A DNA stretch of 64,000 nt from Allopusillimonas sp008369125 (GCF_008369125.1 NZ_VOAY01000001.1:1674001-1738000); one strand, 5' to 3'. Shown: positions 51,488 to 61,244, counted from the stretch's first letter. Made by a program: numbers and translations. The notes: generated from the sequence alone by a model not told the origin.

Positions 51488-53275
51488 TTACCCCTGCAAC
51501 GCGAACAAGGGTGTCATGCCAGCCAGCTGCTCGGCGGACACGCCGAGCAGCGCAGACACAGACACAGACGTATCGGTATCGGCGGCTGCGTCTGCAGCGG
51601 GCGCCACTTCATTCGTTGAAGCATCGCTCGTCACAGAGCCGCCATTTTGCGCAGGCGCACTGGTGTCAGACTGAGGGCGAGCTTCGCTGGCCGCAGGCTG
51701 CTTAGCAGTGGGGGATGTGGTCGACGCCGAGGGTGTGGTTGCCGTTTGATCCCCTGGTGTCGCAGGATGTGTATGTACACCTGTTGTGCCTGCATTATCT
51801 GCTGCACCATGAGGGCTGGAGTTCTGTGGTGCCCCATTCGCGTTGTCAGCGCCAGACTCGTCAGTTTCAGGAGCATCGGTACCCAAACGTTCAGACTTGC
51901 TTTTCTGATCTCGCAGGGTTTGAACAGCCTGCAGGCTGTTGTCGACATTAGGCACGGGCACAGCAATAGATGTGTCAGCAAATTGGCGTGCCAGCTTGAC
52001 CGCCCTGCGGCTTTGCGGTGCTTGCTGGTCGAACCGGGTTTCTATGGCTTGCACCAACGCTGCCGTTTCAGTTTGCCAGATTTTGGGCTGTCGCATCATA
52101 AGGGCGAGCTGTGCCGTCATAATACGCATGCGCAAATTTTCGCGGAAGCGTGCAGACTGTTCGGGAGACATCAACAATGCCGTCGTGTCATCGACCCTGC
52201 GCACAGCAATGAATTGCCCAAGGTCTTGACCAATGGCTGACCATGCTTCGCGCGACCATGTTGAAGCCACGTGCATGCTTTTTTTCCACCATGGCGCATC
52301 AGGGTCAACAGGTGCTTCGCTGCCATTGTCGACTGCTTGCGACGCCGCTGACGCAGATGTGTGATCTAACGGCTCAGGTGCTGCGTCGTCAGGCATAAGC
52401 AAAGGCGCACTACTGACCAGCTGCCCTAGTTCATCAAGCTGCGACGACAGCATGGCGATGTCAACGGTGGTGGCAGCGCGCAGGTGATCGAGATCACCAT
52501 TAATAGTTTGTTGCAACGATGCCAGGCCGGGACGATTTGCTCGGGCAAGCTGAGCCTGGGCGGTTTCGAGCGAGATGATGGCATTGGCAATATTGCCGCT
52601 TAACTGCAACTGCTGCTGAGCGATAGTGAGCAAATGCTCGATATCATTAAGCAACACCAGTTCGGAGCCACTGTCGGTCAGCGTCTGGAATGCGCGTTCC
52701 AGGCCATCTGATTGATCACGTGCGGCATCCACGGCTTGTTCTAACGAGGCCATTTTACGGGCCTGTTGTTCGACCTTGGCCAGCGCCTGACGCGCTTGTT
52801 CAGCGGCCTGACTGGCTTGGTCGGCGCTACGCCGCACCTGGCTCTGGAGCTCGGTCGACGTACGCAGGAATTCTTGGCGTTGGTACCACCAGGCCGCTGC
52901 CATAACCAGCGCCAGCAGCACCACAACCACGAGCACAGGCCCTGTAATGCTGCGCTGACGAGATGGTTTGGAGGGTGAGGCGCCAGAAAGGCCACCAGGC
53001 GCCCCAGGGCCGCCACTGCCACCTGATGCTGTACGACTCCCCGAGGGGGAAGATGTTTTAGACGTGACGCCGGGCCCGGATACGCCAGAGCCCGTTGTGG
53101 CTGCACTCGGTTTGCCGGCAGCCGACGTATCGGATGACGTGTTAGCGCGGTTTATGCTGTCTGCCGGTCTTTCGTTCTTGGACACAGCACTATCGGCGCC
53201 CGACTGCGTTTCGACCGGAGTCATGCCCGGTGCGGAAGATGGTGTTGGTTGAAGCTCGGTTTTTTTATCTGTCAT
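51488..53275 (-). CDS. hemX: HemX-type uroporphyrinogen cluster protein, long form
   Basis: A 595-residue single-pass membrane protein. Residues 1-110 are low complexity (Ser, Gly, Thr, Pro). A helix at about 111-130 (ITGPVLVVVVLLALVMAAAW) is followed by a coiled coil (about 140-200: LQSQVRRSADQASQAAEQAR) and the HemX domain (IEHLLTIAQQQLQLSGNIANAIISL ... WWKKSMHVASTWSREAWSAI). The last 150 residues are again low complexity. E. coli HemX is about 390, so both tails are extra. Earlier calls of methyltransferase activity for HemX are not supported by such sequences. Confidence 0.9.
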   Translation of the reverse strand: MTDKKTELQPTPSSAPGMTPVETQSGADSAVSKNERPADSINRANTSSDTSAAGKPSAATTGSGVSGPGVTSKTSSPSGSRTASGGSGGPGAPGGLSGASPSKPSRQRSITGPVLVVVVLLALVMAAAWWYQRQEFLRTSTELQSQVRRSADQASQAAEQARQALAKVEQQARKMASLEQAVDAARDQSDGLERAFQTLTDSGSELVLLNDIEHLLTIAQQQLQLSGNIANAIISLETAQAQLARANRPGLASLQQTINGDLDHLRAATTVDIAMLSSQLDELGQLVSSAPLLMPDDAAPEPLDHTSASAASQAVDNGSEAPVDPDAPWWKKSMHVASTWSREAWSAIGQDLGQFIAVRRVDDTTALLMSPEQSARFRENLRMRIMTAQLALMMRQPKIWQTETAALVQAIETRFDQQAPQSRRAVKLARQFADTSIAVPVPNVDNSLQAVQTLRDQKSKSERLGTDAPETDESGADNANGAPQNSSPHGAADNAGTTGVHTHPATPGDQTATTPSASTTSPTAKQPAASEARPQSDTSAPAQNGGSVTSDASTNEVAPAADAAADTDTSVSVSALLGVSAEQLAGMTPLFALQG

Positions 53276-53302
53276 GGCGCGATTGTAATCCCAGGTGGAT
53301 TC

Positions 53303-54115
53303 TTAAGGCGATGCCGCCCGGAGGATGGCCTGAAAAATAGCCTCGTCATCAGGCTGGCATAGTTTTACCATTGACGGCGAGCCCTGACCACTGGCACCGA
53401 GCAATGATTGTAAGCGGCTGGCGATACGCTCGTGTATTACTACAAACCTGCAACGCTGCCATGCCTGTTCAAGCCCGAAGCGACAAATATTAGCAAAAAC
53501 CGCATCAACGCTCTCACTGCTGGTCAGCAAAAACACGCAAGGCCGCGCAGAAGACAAGGCCAGTGCCAACTGTTCGTGTTGATGATTGTTCCAGACAGCC
53601 GCTTCGCGACGGTAGACGGCCAGGCGATCCACCTTGACCCCAGCCTCTTCCAGCCGACTGCCTAGCCATTCTCGCCCGTGCTCGCCTCGTACTATCAAGG
53701 CCTTGTCGATGCTGTCTATACGCGTATTGAGCAATGACCAGAGATTTTCTGAGTCTTGCGGCTGCGTGGCGTCTGGGAACAGCACATTGCCAACTGGCAC
53801 CACACCGGTTTCGGTAACAGCCATGGCGGTCGCAAGGCCCACAGCGGCGGCCAAGGTACCTGATGGCCACCGGACTGCTGACGGGGCCTGTGCCAACGCT
53901 CGCATATAAAGTGAAACGGCGCGACCGCTGACAAACACCACCAGATCATAGCGGGTTGGCGGCGGGACCACAAACCCGGGATCCAGAATGTCAGAAATGC
54001 ACAAGGCAGGCAGGCAAATCGCATGCAGCCCCACAGCACCAAGGCGTTGGGCCAGCAACTGATTTTTATCTTGCGGCCTTGTCAGAACAACGCTGGCGTC
54101 AATGGTCGCGGCCAT
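53303..54115 (-). CDS. hemD: Uroporphyrinogen-III synthase
   Basis: A 270-residue enzyme that closes and isomerises hydroxymethylbilane. The family is poorly conserved; seen here are the N-terminal VVLTRPQDKNQLLAQRLGAVG, the middle ALIVRGEHGREWLGSRLEEAGVKVDRLAVYRR and the helix FLLTSSESVDAVFANI. It lies 15 bases after hemC, the usual order, which supports the call. Confidence 0.92.
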   Translation of the reverse strand: MAATIDASVVLTRPQDKNQLLAQRLGAVGLHAICLPALCISDILDPGFVVPPPTRYDLVVFVSGRAVSLYMRALAQAPSAVRWPSGTLAAAVGLATAMAVTETGVVPVGNVLFPDATQPQDSENLWSLLNTRIDSIDKALIVRGEHGREWLGSRLEEAGVKVDRLAVYRREAAVWNNHQHEQLALALSSARPCVFLLTSSESVDAVFANICRFGLEQAWQRCRFVVIHERIASRLQSLLGASGQGSPSMVKLCQPDDEAIFQAILRAASP

Positions 54116-54130
54116 AGTGCCGTACTGGCT

Positions 54131-55078
54131 TCAGGCCAGGGAAGCTGGTAATTGCAGCTTGGCCAATATTTTGTCAGCCCCCTGCTCCAGCAAGGTTTGA
54201 GCCGCTTCGCACCCTAATTTTTCCGCCTGATCGGTCGGGCCTCTGGTTTCAGAAAAAAGTACGCACGAGCCGTCAGGCTCTGCCACAAGCGCCCGCACAT
54301 GAAGCATGTCACCGTCGAGCTGCGCGTATGCGGCCAGCGGAACCTGACAAGAACCGCCCAGCGTTCGCGATACCGCTCTTTCAGCCAACGAGCAGGCAGT
54401 CGTGGTGTGATCACCCAGTGGGGCCAGCCAGCGCTGCAGATCAGTGTGCGATTCGAGCACTTCAATGCCAAGAGCGCCCTGGCCTGCCGCAGGCAGGCTT
54501 TGCTCTATCGACAGACAGCTTTTTATGCGTGCGCCCAGCCCGAGTCGGCGAAGGCCAGCAGCGGCAAGAATAATGGCGGCGTAGTCACCGTTATCAAGCT
54601 TGGATAAGCGCGTGTCAAGATTGCCCCGCAATGGCCGCACAACGAGATGCGGGTAGCGCTTGCGCAATTGAGACTCTCGCCTCAGGCTTGAGGTACCAAC
54701 CACAGCGCCTGGTGGCAGTGCATCAAGACCTGCAAACTGGTTTGAAACAAAGGCGTCACGTGGATCGTCGCGTTCAAGTATGACAGACAGCAGAAAGGGG
54801 CTGTGCATGTCTACCGGCACATCTTTAAGTGAGTGCACGGCGATATCGGCACGGCCATCAAGCAGCGCAGTTTCGAGCTCTTTGATAAACAGCCCCTTGC
54901 CGCCAATTTTTGAGAGACTTCGATCAAGAATCTGGTCACCCCGGGTGGTCATGGTCAGCAGGCTGACCTCACAAAGGGGATAAAGCTGACGCAGGCGATC
55001 ACGTACATGCTCGGCCTGCCACAGTGCGAGCCGGCTCGCACGTGTTGCGATGACCAGCTTTTTAGGTGTTTCTGACAT
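54131..55078 (-). CDS. hemC: Porphobilinogen deaminase
   Basis: A 315-residue enzyme assembling hydroxymethylbilane from four porphobilinogens. KLVIATRASRLALWQAEHVR, DGRADIAVHSLKDVPVDM (catalytic Asp) and SRTLGGSCQVPLAAYA (dipyrromethane-binding Cys) are all present. It heads hemCDXY. Confidence 0.97.
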   Translation of the reverse strand: MSETPKKLVIATRASRLALWQAEHVRDRLRQLYPLCEVSLLTMTTRGDQILDRSLSKIGGKGLFIKELETALLDGRADIAVHSLKDVPVDMHSPFLLSVILERDDPRDAFVSNQFAGLDALPPGAVVGTSSLRRESQLRKRYPHLVVRPLRGNLDTRLSKLDNGDYAAIILAAAGLRRLGLGARIKSCLSIEQSLPAAGQGALGIEVLESHTDLQRWLAPLGDHTTTACSLAERAVSRTLGGSCQVPLAAYAQLDGDMLHVRALVAEPDGSCVLFSETRGPTDQAEKLGCEAAQTLLEQGADKILAKLQLPASLA

Positions 55079-55085
55079 AAACCCG

Positions 55086-55211
55086 CTAGCTGAAATAGTT
55101 AATAAGGACTACAAGAACAATACCGATAATGGCCAGAATGCCCAGCCCTTGCAGCAGCGAAAGACCCGATTCGTAAGGTTTCTTTCGGCTGGATGATTTA
55201 AACAGACCCAT
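55086..55211 (-). CDS. Small single-pass membrane protein (41 aa)
   Basis: A short gene not resembling a family I can name. The ATG at 55211 has AAGGAAA upstream and lies within the end of terC (14-base overlap in a different frame). It encodes a basic N-terminus MGLFKSSSRKKPYESG and then one hydrophobic helix, LGILAIIGIVLVVLINYF, ending in Ser. The ribosome site, the overlap and the clean membrane-protein composition argue for a real gene. It ends seven bases before hemC begins. Confidence 0.65.
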   Translation of the reverse strand: MGLFKSSSRKKPYESGLSLLQGLGILAIIGIVLVVLINYFS

Positions 55212-55917
55212 TTGCATTTTCCTTGGTGGGCGCTTTACGCAGCCCTACCCATTTTCCTATGGCAATGACGAGCACTGCACCGACGACATGTGCCGCATAC
55301 AGGGCAGGTACAGTGATCTCACCGAATTGCTGGATGATGAAAATATCTGAGACCAGCATACCCCCTGCTATCCAACCCAGCAAGCCAGCACCGAACGTGA
55401 CGACCAGGGGAAATCGGTCGATCAGCTTGAGAACCAATGTGCTGCCCCAGACAATGATAGGCACGCTGACGATAAGCCCGAAGATGACGTAGTACATCTG
55501 GTGATCGAGTTGCGTGCTTTGTGCAGCGCCAGCAATGGCAACAACATTGTCCAGGCTCATGATGAAGTCAGCGATAATAATGGTCTTGATCGCAGCCCAA
55601 ACAGTGGTTCCGCCCTTGATGTTGCCATGCTCGTCTTCTTGGGGCACCAGCAACTTGATGCCTATCCACAACAACAGCGCGCCGCCAACTATCTTGAGAA
55701 ATGGGATGGCAAGCAGGGTTAGCGCAAATGCAATCAGCAGCACTCGCAGTATGATAGCCCCTGCTGTCCCCCACAATATGCCCTGCATCCGCTTACTGTG
55801 CTCGAGCCCGCGACAGGCCAGTGCAATAACAACAGCATTGTCGCCGCCCAGAAGCACATCAATAAGAATGATCTGGAATACAGCGCCCCAATGAAGCGTT
55901 TGCAAGGTTTCGAGCAT
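55198..55917 (-). CDS. TerC-family membrane protein (YjbE type)
   Basis: A 239-residue inner-membrane protein with about seven helices. IILIDVLLGGDNAVVIALACRG and IIADFIMSLDNVVAIAGAA are the paired TerC motifs with conserved Asp-Asn. Relatives include manganese exporters and proteins linked to tellurite resistance; the substrate here is unknown. Upstream I saw no sign of a yybP-ykoY manganese riboswitch in the short gap to sucD, which instead holds a terminator. Confidence 0.92.
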   Translation of the reverse strand: MLETLQTLHWGAVFQIILIDVLLGGDNAVVIALACRGLEHSKRMQGILWGTAGAIILRVLLIAFALTLLAIPFLKIVGGALLLWIGIKLLVPQEDEHGNIKGGTTVWAAIKTIIIADFIMSLDNVVAIAGAAQSTQLDHQMYYVIFGLIVSVPIIVWGSTLVLKLIDRFPLVVTFGAGLLGWIAGGMLVSDIFIIQQFGEITVPALYAAHVVGAVLVIAIGKWVGLRKAPTKENANGSV

Positions 55918-55965
55918 GGGCTTACCTGTGAAGGTTTGCGTCTTAACGGCGCATATAAGCGAAGA

Positions 55966-55987
55966 GAAAGGCCCCTGCGGGCCTTTC
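55966..55987 (-). terminator. Terminator hairpin after sucD
   Basis: Nine-base arms GAAAGGCCC / GGGCCTTTC with a four-base loop. On the minus strand it is followed by a weak T-rich run (TCTTCGCTT). It lies between sucD and terC. Confidence 0.65.
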
Positions 55988-56007
55988 TTGTTACCTGAAT
56001 GCCGTGA

Positions 56008-56889
56008 TCAGAGTACTGACTTTAGCAGTTTCCCCATTTCGGATGGGTCACGCGTGGTACGAATACCGCACTCTTCCATGATTTTGAGCTTGGCATCAGC
56101 AGTATCGTCGCCGCCCGAGATCAGAGCGCCTGCATGGCCCATACGCTTGCCTGCCGGCGCCGTGACGCCCGCAATAAAGCCCACAACAGGTTTTTTCATG
56201 TTGTCTTTGGCCCAACGTGCAGCTTCAACCTCATCAGGACCACCGATTTCACCGATCATGACGACTGCGTCAGTTTCAGGATCATCGTTAAACATCTTGA
56301 GGATGTCGATGTGCTTGAGGCCGTTGATGGGGTCGCCACCAATACCGACAGCCGTGGATTGGCCCAGGCCCAGCTCGGTGAGCTGCGCTACGGCTTCGTA
56401 GGTAAGCGTACCTGAGCGGCTTACTACACCGATGCGACCTTTCTTGGAAATATGGCCCGGCATAATGCCGATCTTGATTTCGTCTGGTGTGATCAGGCCG
56501 GGGCAGTTAGGCCCGAGCAGCAGCGTTTTCTTGTTCTGGTCACGCATGCGGTTGCGCACTTCGAGCATGTCGCGAACAGGAATGCCTTCGGTAATGCAGA
56601 TAACCAGATCCAGGTCGGCCTCAACGGCTTCCCAAATGGCTGCCGCAGCGCCTGCTGGTGGAACATAGATAACCGATACGGTTGCGCCAGTTGCCTCTTT
56701 GGCCTCTTTGACGGTTGCGAAAATCGGCACGCCCTCGAAGTTTTGCCCCGCTTTCTTGGGGTGCACGCCTGCAACAAATGCGTTTGCACCGTTGGCGTAC
56801 TCGCGGCACATATGGGTGTGGAACTGCCCGGTCTTGCCGGTAATGCCCTGGGTAATGACTTTTGTGTCTTTGTTGATCAGAATCGACAT
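56008..56889 (-). CDS. sucD: Succinyl-CoA synthetase alpha subunit
   Basis: A 293-residue subunit of the TCA enzyme that interconverts succinyl-CoA and succinate. The start MSILINKDTKVITQGITGKTG has GAGGA upstream. VFAGVHPKKAG-like FVAGVHPKKAGQNFEG binds CoA, and GRIGVVSRSGTLTYEA and GFIAGVTAPAGKRMGHAGALI carry the phospho-histidine region. Length is standard (about 290). It follows sucC by 22 bases. Confidence 0.98.
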   Translation of the reverse strand: MSILINKDTKVITQGITGKTGQFHTHMCREYANGANAFVAGVHPKKAGQNFEGVPIFATVKEAKEATGATVSVIYVPPAGAAAAIWEAVEADLDLVICITEGIPVRDMLEVRNRMRDQNKKTLLLGPNCPGLITPDEIKIGIMPGHISKKGRIGVVSRSGTLTYEAVAQLTELGLGQSTAVGIGGDPINGLKHIDILKMFNDDPETDAVVMIGEIGGPDEVEAARWAKDNMKKPVVGFIAGVTAPAGKRMGHAGALISGGDDTADAKLKIMEECGIRTTRDPSEMGKLLKSVL

Positions 56890-56911
56890 GTAGAAATCCT
56901 CGGCTGTATTC

Positions 56912-58072
56912 TTATTTCGCTGCGGCAACGACTTTGGTCGCGGCTTCGGCCATGGTGTCGGCGCTGATGATAGGCAGACCTGATTCGGCTAGCAATTTCT
57001 TGCCCAGCGCTTCATTGGTGCCCTTCATGCGTACGACCAGCGGCACGTTCAGGTTGACCGCCTTGCATGCCGCAATAACACCTTCAGCAATGACGTCGCA
57101 GCGCATGATGCCGCCAAAAATATTGACCAGTATGGCCTTGACGCCTTCGTTGCCCAGCATGATCTTAAAGGCTTCGGTAACCTTTTCAGCTGTCGCGCCA
57201 CCGCCCACGTCGAGGAAGTTGGCAGGCTCGCCACCGAACAATTTTATGGTGTCCATTGTGGCCATGGCCAGACCGGCACCGTTGACCAGGCAACCGATGT
57301 TACCGTCAAGCTGGATGTACGCCAGGTCATATTTGCTGGCTTCGATCTCGGCGGGGTCTTCTTCGGCCAGATCGCGGTACCCAACGATTTCTTCTTGGCG
57401 GTACAACGCGTTGGTGTCAAAATTAAATTTAGCATCAAGAGCGATAATGTCGCCCGAGCCTGTGAGTATCAACGGGTTGATTTCTGCCAGCGAAGCGTCG
57501 GTATCCCAATACACCTGGTACAGTTTCTGGAACTCGACAGCCGCTTTGGTCACGGAGGCTTCCGGAATACCAATGCCACGTGCAAGTTCGGCGGCTTCCT
57601 TATCAGTGAGGCCGGTTTTGGGGTCGACAAAAACCTTAAGGATTTTTTCGGGTGTGGCTTCGGCTACCTGTTCGATTTCCATACCGCCTTCGTTGGAGGC
57701 CATAACGCAAACGCGCTGTGAAGCACGGTCAGTTACGATGCCAACGTAGTATTCTTTCTTGATGTCAGCGCCTTCTTCGACGAGCAGGCGGTTGACTTTC
57801 TGGCCTTCTGGCCCAGTCTGATGGGTAATTAACTGCATGCCCAGAATTTCAGAGGCGAGTTGACGTACCTCGTCAATGGATCTGGCAAGCTTGACGCCAC
57901 CACCCATGCCCCGGCCACCTGCATGAATTTGCGCCTTAACGACCCAAACCGGCCCGCCCAGCTTCTCAGCGGCAGCGACGGCTTCGTCAACGGAAAATGC
58001 AGGAAACCCGCGCGGCACGGTAACGCCATACTTCTTCAGCAGTTCCTTGCCTTGATACTCGTGAATTTTCAT
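56912..58072 (-). CDS. sucC: Succinyl-CoA synthetase beta subunit
   Basis: A 386-residue ATP-grasp subunit. MKIHEYQGKELLKKYGVTVP, VWVVKAQIHAGGRGMGGGVK, EINPLILTGSGDIIALDAK and the C-terminal FGGIMRCDVIAEGVIAA are family-specific. It forms the enzyme with SucD and lies first in the pair. Confidence 0.98.
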   Translation of the reverse strand: MKIHEYQGKELLKKYGVTVPRGFPAFSVDEAVAAAEKLGGPVWVVKAQIHAGGRGMGGGVKLARSIDEVRQLASEILGMQLITHQTGPEGQKVNRLLVEEGADIKKEYYVGIVTDRASQRVCVMASNEGGMEIEQVAEATPEKILKVFVDPKTGLTDKEAAELARGIGIPEASVTKAAVEFQKLYQVYWDTDASLAEINPLILTGSGDIIALDAKFNFDTNALYRQEEIVGYRDLAEEDPAEIEASKYDLAYIQLDGNIGCLVNGAGLAMATMDTIKLFGGEPANFLDVGGGATAEKVTEAFKIMLGNEGVKAILVNIFGGIMRCDVIAEGVIAACKAVNLNVPLVVRMKGTNEALGKKLLAESGLPIISADTMAEAATKVVAAAK

Positions 58073-58148
58073 TTGTTACCTGTCTGAACATAGAGAAAGA
58101 AAAACGTGCCAGAACCCATAACCCGCTGGCCCGCCGATGGATGTGCCC

Positions 58149-58724
58149 CTACACGCATTTCGCCTTAACCTTGGGCGTGACATACCACTGGGGGTAGTAC
58201 TCGCGCGCAACTTCACCGTCGAGTCTGAGCGCATGACACCCCTCAAGCTGAAACGGACGCCTGGTGTCACCGACCTCTTTGCGCTTCTGATGCCGCTGGT
58301 TTGCCATAGTTTGAACAGCCACCGTTGGCAATACAAAAGATAACTCGGTTAAGTGCGTACAGCCCGCCACACGCCCAAAACGTTCTTTAACAGCGTTTCT
58401 GAAATTGCGCAAAAGATTCATGCCGGCAAGCTGCCCATAATCGGGCGTAATCGCCGTGCAGTTCTGATTGTAGGGGGCAGCGTCGTAAGCGGCCACGGCC
58501 TTGACGATAGTAAATTGCTCGTCAATAGTGATGCGCAAATGCATGTGGTGAAAAGGCACTCCGGCGCGTTGAATCGCGCCGGAGTGTTTGGAATAATCGT
58601 AAGCCTTGAAATCAATGAGTTCGGCTTCGATATCCCAAAGGCCGTCGTCCCGTGCGAACGAGTTCACACGAATAGAGCGTGTATGTAGCGGCTCGCGCGC
58701 AGTATCGGGAGGAGGCAATGGCAT
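58149..58724 (-). CDS. DUF2889 protein
   Basis: A 191-residue protein of the DUF2889 family, recognised by LHTRSIRVNSFARDDGLWDIEAELIDFK and ITIDEQFTIVKAVAAYDAAPY. It has no signal peptide or membrane helix. Function is unknown. In Bordetella a similar gene lies between recX and sucC; here metE and metR lie between it and recX. Confidence 0.85.
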   Translation of the reverse strand: MPLPPPDTAREPLHTRSIRVNSFARDDGLWDIEAELIDFKAYDYSKHSGAIQRAGVPFHHMHLRITIDEQFTIVKAVAAYDAAPYNQNCTAITPDYGQLAGMNLLRNFRNAVKERFGRVAGCTHLTELSFVLPTVAVQTMANQRHQKRKEVGDTRRPFQLEGCHALRLDGEVAREYYPQWYVTPKVKAKCV

Positions 58725-58757
58725 TTAGGGGTAGTTACGTATAGGACGAAAAACCCT

Positions 58758-61052
58758 TTAAGTATAGCGCAGTGTTTCGGCTGCTTTCACCATGGCTGTC
58801 AACGCGGCACGTGTCTCGGCCCAACCACGCGTTTTCAGGCCGCAATCGGGATTAACCCACAACTGTTCAGCAGGCAGTTTTGTAGCCGCCTTTTTCATCA
58901 GATCAACCATCCAGTCAAGGGCCGGGATGTTGGGCGAATGAATATCATAAACACCAGGCCCAATATCATTTGGATAATGAAAGTCTTCAAACGCCTGCAG
59001 CAACTCCATGTTGGAGCGTGACGTCTCAATGGTAATGACATCAGCATCCATAGCCGCTATCGACTCGATGATGTCATTAAATTCGGAGTAACACATGTGC
59101 GTGTGTATCTGCGTGTCGTCACGCACCCCGCTGGTTGAAAGCTTGAAGCAGTCTACCGCCCAGTCGAGATACGTTTGCCAGTCAGCACGGCGCAAGGGCA
59201 AACCTTCGCGGAAAGCCGGCTCGTCGATCTGAATGGCGGCAATGCCCGCCGCCTCAAGGTCATTGACTTCGTCTCGCAACGCGAGTGCAAGCTGGCGGCA
59301 CGTGGTTTCACGTGGCTGATCATCGCGCACGAAAGACCACTGCAATATGGTTACTGGCCCTGTCAGCATGCCTTTGACCGGCTTTTTGGTAAGCGACTGC
59401 GCATAGGCCGACCAGGCTACCGTCATGGCAGCAGGGCGCGCTACATCACCAAAAATGACGGGAGGCTTTACACAACGCGAACCGTAGCTCTGCACCCACC
59501 CATTTTGGGTAAATGCGAAACCACCCAACAGTTCGCCGAAGTATTCGACCATATCGTTGCGTTCTGGCTCGCCGTGTACCAGCATGTCGAGACCGATTTC
59601 TTCCTGAAAACGGACAACGCGCTCAATCTCTTCACGCATGGCCTTTTCGTAGGCGGCATCACCCAACACGCCCTGCTTCCAGTCGCGGCGCTGTTTGCGA
59701 ATCTCTATGGTCTGTGGAAAAGAGCCTATGGTTGTGGTCGGAAATGCGGGCAACCCAAGCCGCTCTTTCTGAAGAACGATGCGGGATGAAAACGGCGCAC
59801 GAGTGCGCGAAACTGCATCTGACTGGGCGAGGCGTTGCTGCACCACGACGTTATGAATGCGTTTGGACGAGCGACGTGCCTGCAGAGCGTCACGCTGCTG
59901 CTGCAGCGCTTTGGCAATAGCGGGGTCGTCGGTACCCGAAACGGATGCAGCAAGCAGACGAAGTTCATCAAGCTTCTGGGTGGCAAACGAAAGCCAGCTT
60001 TTGAGTTCGGCGTCCAGAGCCTGCTCGGCATCAAGATCAACAGGTACGTGCAGCAGTGAGCAAGAAGGCGCCAGCCACAGTTTGTCACCACGCTGACTGA
60101 CCAGGCTACCCAGTTTTTCTGTAAGTGCGTCGAGGTCTGAGCGCCAGATATTTCGGCCATCAATTACGCCCACCGAGAGCACTTGCTGCGCATCAAGCAC
60201 CTGAAGCACGCTTTCGAGTTGCTCGGGAGCACGTACGAGATCGACGTGCACGCCTTGCACGGGCAAGCCTTTGAGCACACTTACGTTATCTTGCAGGCTT
60301 TCAAAATAGGTGGCCAGCAAGATCGACACACCGTTTGCTGACAAGGTTTGGTACACACGGCCAAATGCCTGCTTCCAGGCATCGGGCAAGTCTTGAACAA
60401 GAATTGGCTCGTCGATCTGTACCCACTCAACCCCCAGCGTGTGCAAGCGTTCGAGCACCTCGGCATAGACAGGCAAGAGGTTGTCGAGCAATGCCAGCTT
60501 GGCCGGGTCGCCAGCACCCTGCGCGAATGCATCACCTTTGCCCAGCCAAAGCCAGGTCAAGGGGCCTGGAATAACAGGCTTGACGGGGTGGCCCAACTCG
60601 ATCGCTTCACGAACCTGATCAAACAAGGCCTCGCGGGCGATGCGATAGGTTTGCTGGGGTACTAGCTCTGGCACGATATAGTGATAGTTGGTGTCAAACC
60701 ATTTGGTCATTTCGCACGCGGCCGCTGGTGTACCCGATGGTGCGCGGCCACGCGCCATGCGAAAAAGCGTATCAAGCGCGACGGGCTGATCAGAGGGCTG
60801 ACCAAAGCGGGCGGGCACGGCACCCAACAGCGTGGTCCATTCAAGCACATGGTCATACCAGGCAAAATCACCCACAGGAACAAGTGACAAACCGCTGCGG
60901 GCCTGAGTCTCCCAGTGCCGCGCGCGCAACTCACGCCCTACGGTTTCGAGTTCTTGCTGATTGATGTCGCCAGCCCAGTAAGCCTCTTGCGCGCGTTTGA
61001 GCTCGCGTTGGACGCCTATGCGCGGAAAACCTAAATTATGAGTAAACGTCAC
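58758..61052 (-). CDS. metE: Cobalamin-independent methionine synthase
   Basis: A 764-residue enzyme that methylates homocysteine from 5-methyltetrahydrofolate. The N-terminal half begins THNLGFPRIGVQRELKRAQE. The catalytic half shows FPTTTIGSFPQTIEIRKQRRDWK, AIQIDEPAFREGLPLR, THMCYSEFNDIIESI (zinc ligands His and Cys) and LWVNPDCGLKTRGW (third zinc Cys). Length is standard. It is divergent from metR. Confidence 0.98.
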   Translation of the reverse strand: MTFTHNLGFPRIGVQRELKRAQEAYWAGDINQQELETVGRELRARHWETQARSGLSLVPVGDFAWYDHVLEWTTLLGAVPARFGQPSDQPVALDTLFRMARGRAPSGTPAAACEMTKWFDTNYHYIVPELVPQQTYRIAREALFDQVREAIELGHPVKPVIPGPLTWLWLGKGDAFAQGAGDPAKLALLDNLLPVYAEVLERLHTLGVEWVQIDEPILVQDLPDAWKQAFGRVYQTLSANGVSILLATYFESLQDNVSVLKGLPVQGVHVDLVRAPEQLESVLQVLDAQQVLSVGVIDGRNIWRSDLDALTEKLGSLVSQRGDKLWLAPSCSLLHVPVDLDAEQALDAELKSWLSFATQKLDELRLLAASVSGTDDPAIAKALQQQRDALQARRSSKRIHNVVVQQRLAQSDAVSRTRAPFSSRIVLQKERLGLPAFPTTTIGSFPQTIEIRKQRRDWKQGVLGDAAYEKAMREEIERVVRFQEEIGLDMLVHGEPERNDMVEYFGELLGGFAFTQNGWVQSYGSRCVKPPVIFGDVARPAAMTVAWSAYAQSLTKKPVKGMLTGPVTILQWSFVRDDQPRETTCRQLALALRDEVNDLEAAGIAAIQIDEPAFREGLPLRRADWQTYLDWAVDCFKLSTSGVRDDTQIHTHMCYSEFNDIIESIAAMDADVITIETSRSNMELLQAFEDFHYPNDIGPGVYDIHSPNIPALDWMVDLMKKAATKLPAEQLWVNPDCGLKTRGWAETRAALTAMVKAAETLRYT

Positions 61053-61244
61053 GTTAAACCACCATTGATTGAATAAATTGTTCAGGAATCCATTGTGCCC
61101 GTATAATTTGTTGAATCAAAATCAAATACACCATGTATAAAATGAATTCTACTCATATTAATGCTCGATCAGGCCCAAGAAAACATAGCCGGCTCACTCT
61201 GCCAATTGCAGTGGGTGTCTTTTGCGCATTAAGTGGCGTCTTCC
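61053..61244. promoter_or_regulatory. Divergent metE-metR control region
   Basis: AT-rich gap of 192 bases. TGAATAAATTGTTCA (61070-61084) and TGAATTCTACTCA (61143-61155) resemble the MetR box TGAA-N5-TTCA; the first has N7 and the second one mismatch. MetR with homocysteine activates metE in enterics, and this arrangement is the same. Binding here is inferred. I saw no SAM or SAH riboswitch; the metE leader is too short. Confidence 0.5.

Noticed and set aside
55918..56007. Manganese (yybP-ykoY) riboswitch ahead of terC
   Set aside because: The 90-base gap is mostly taken by the sucD terminator and I see no matching conserved loops.
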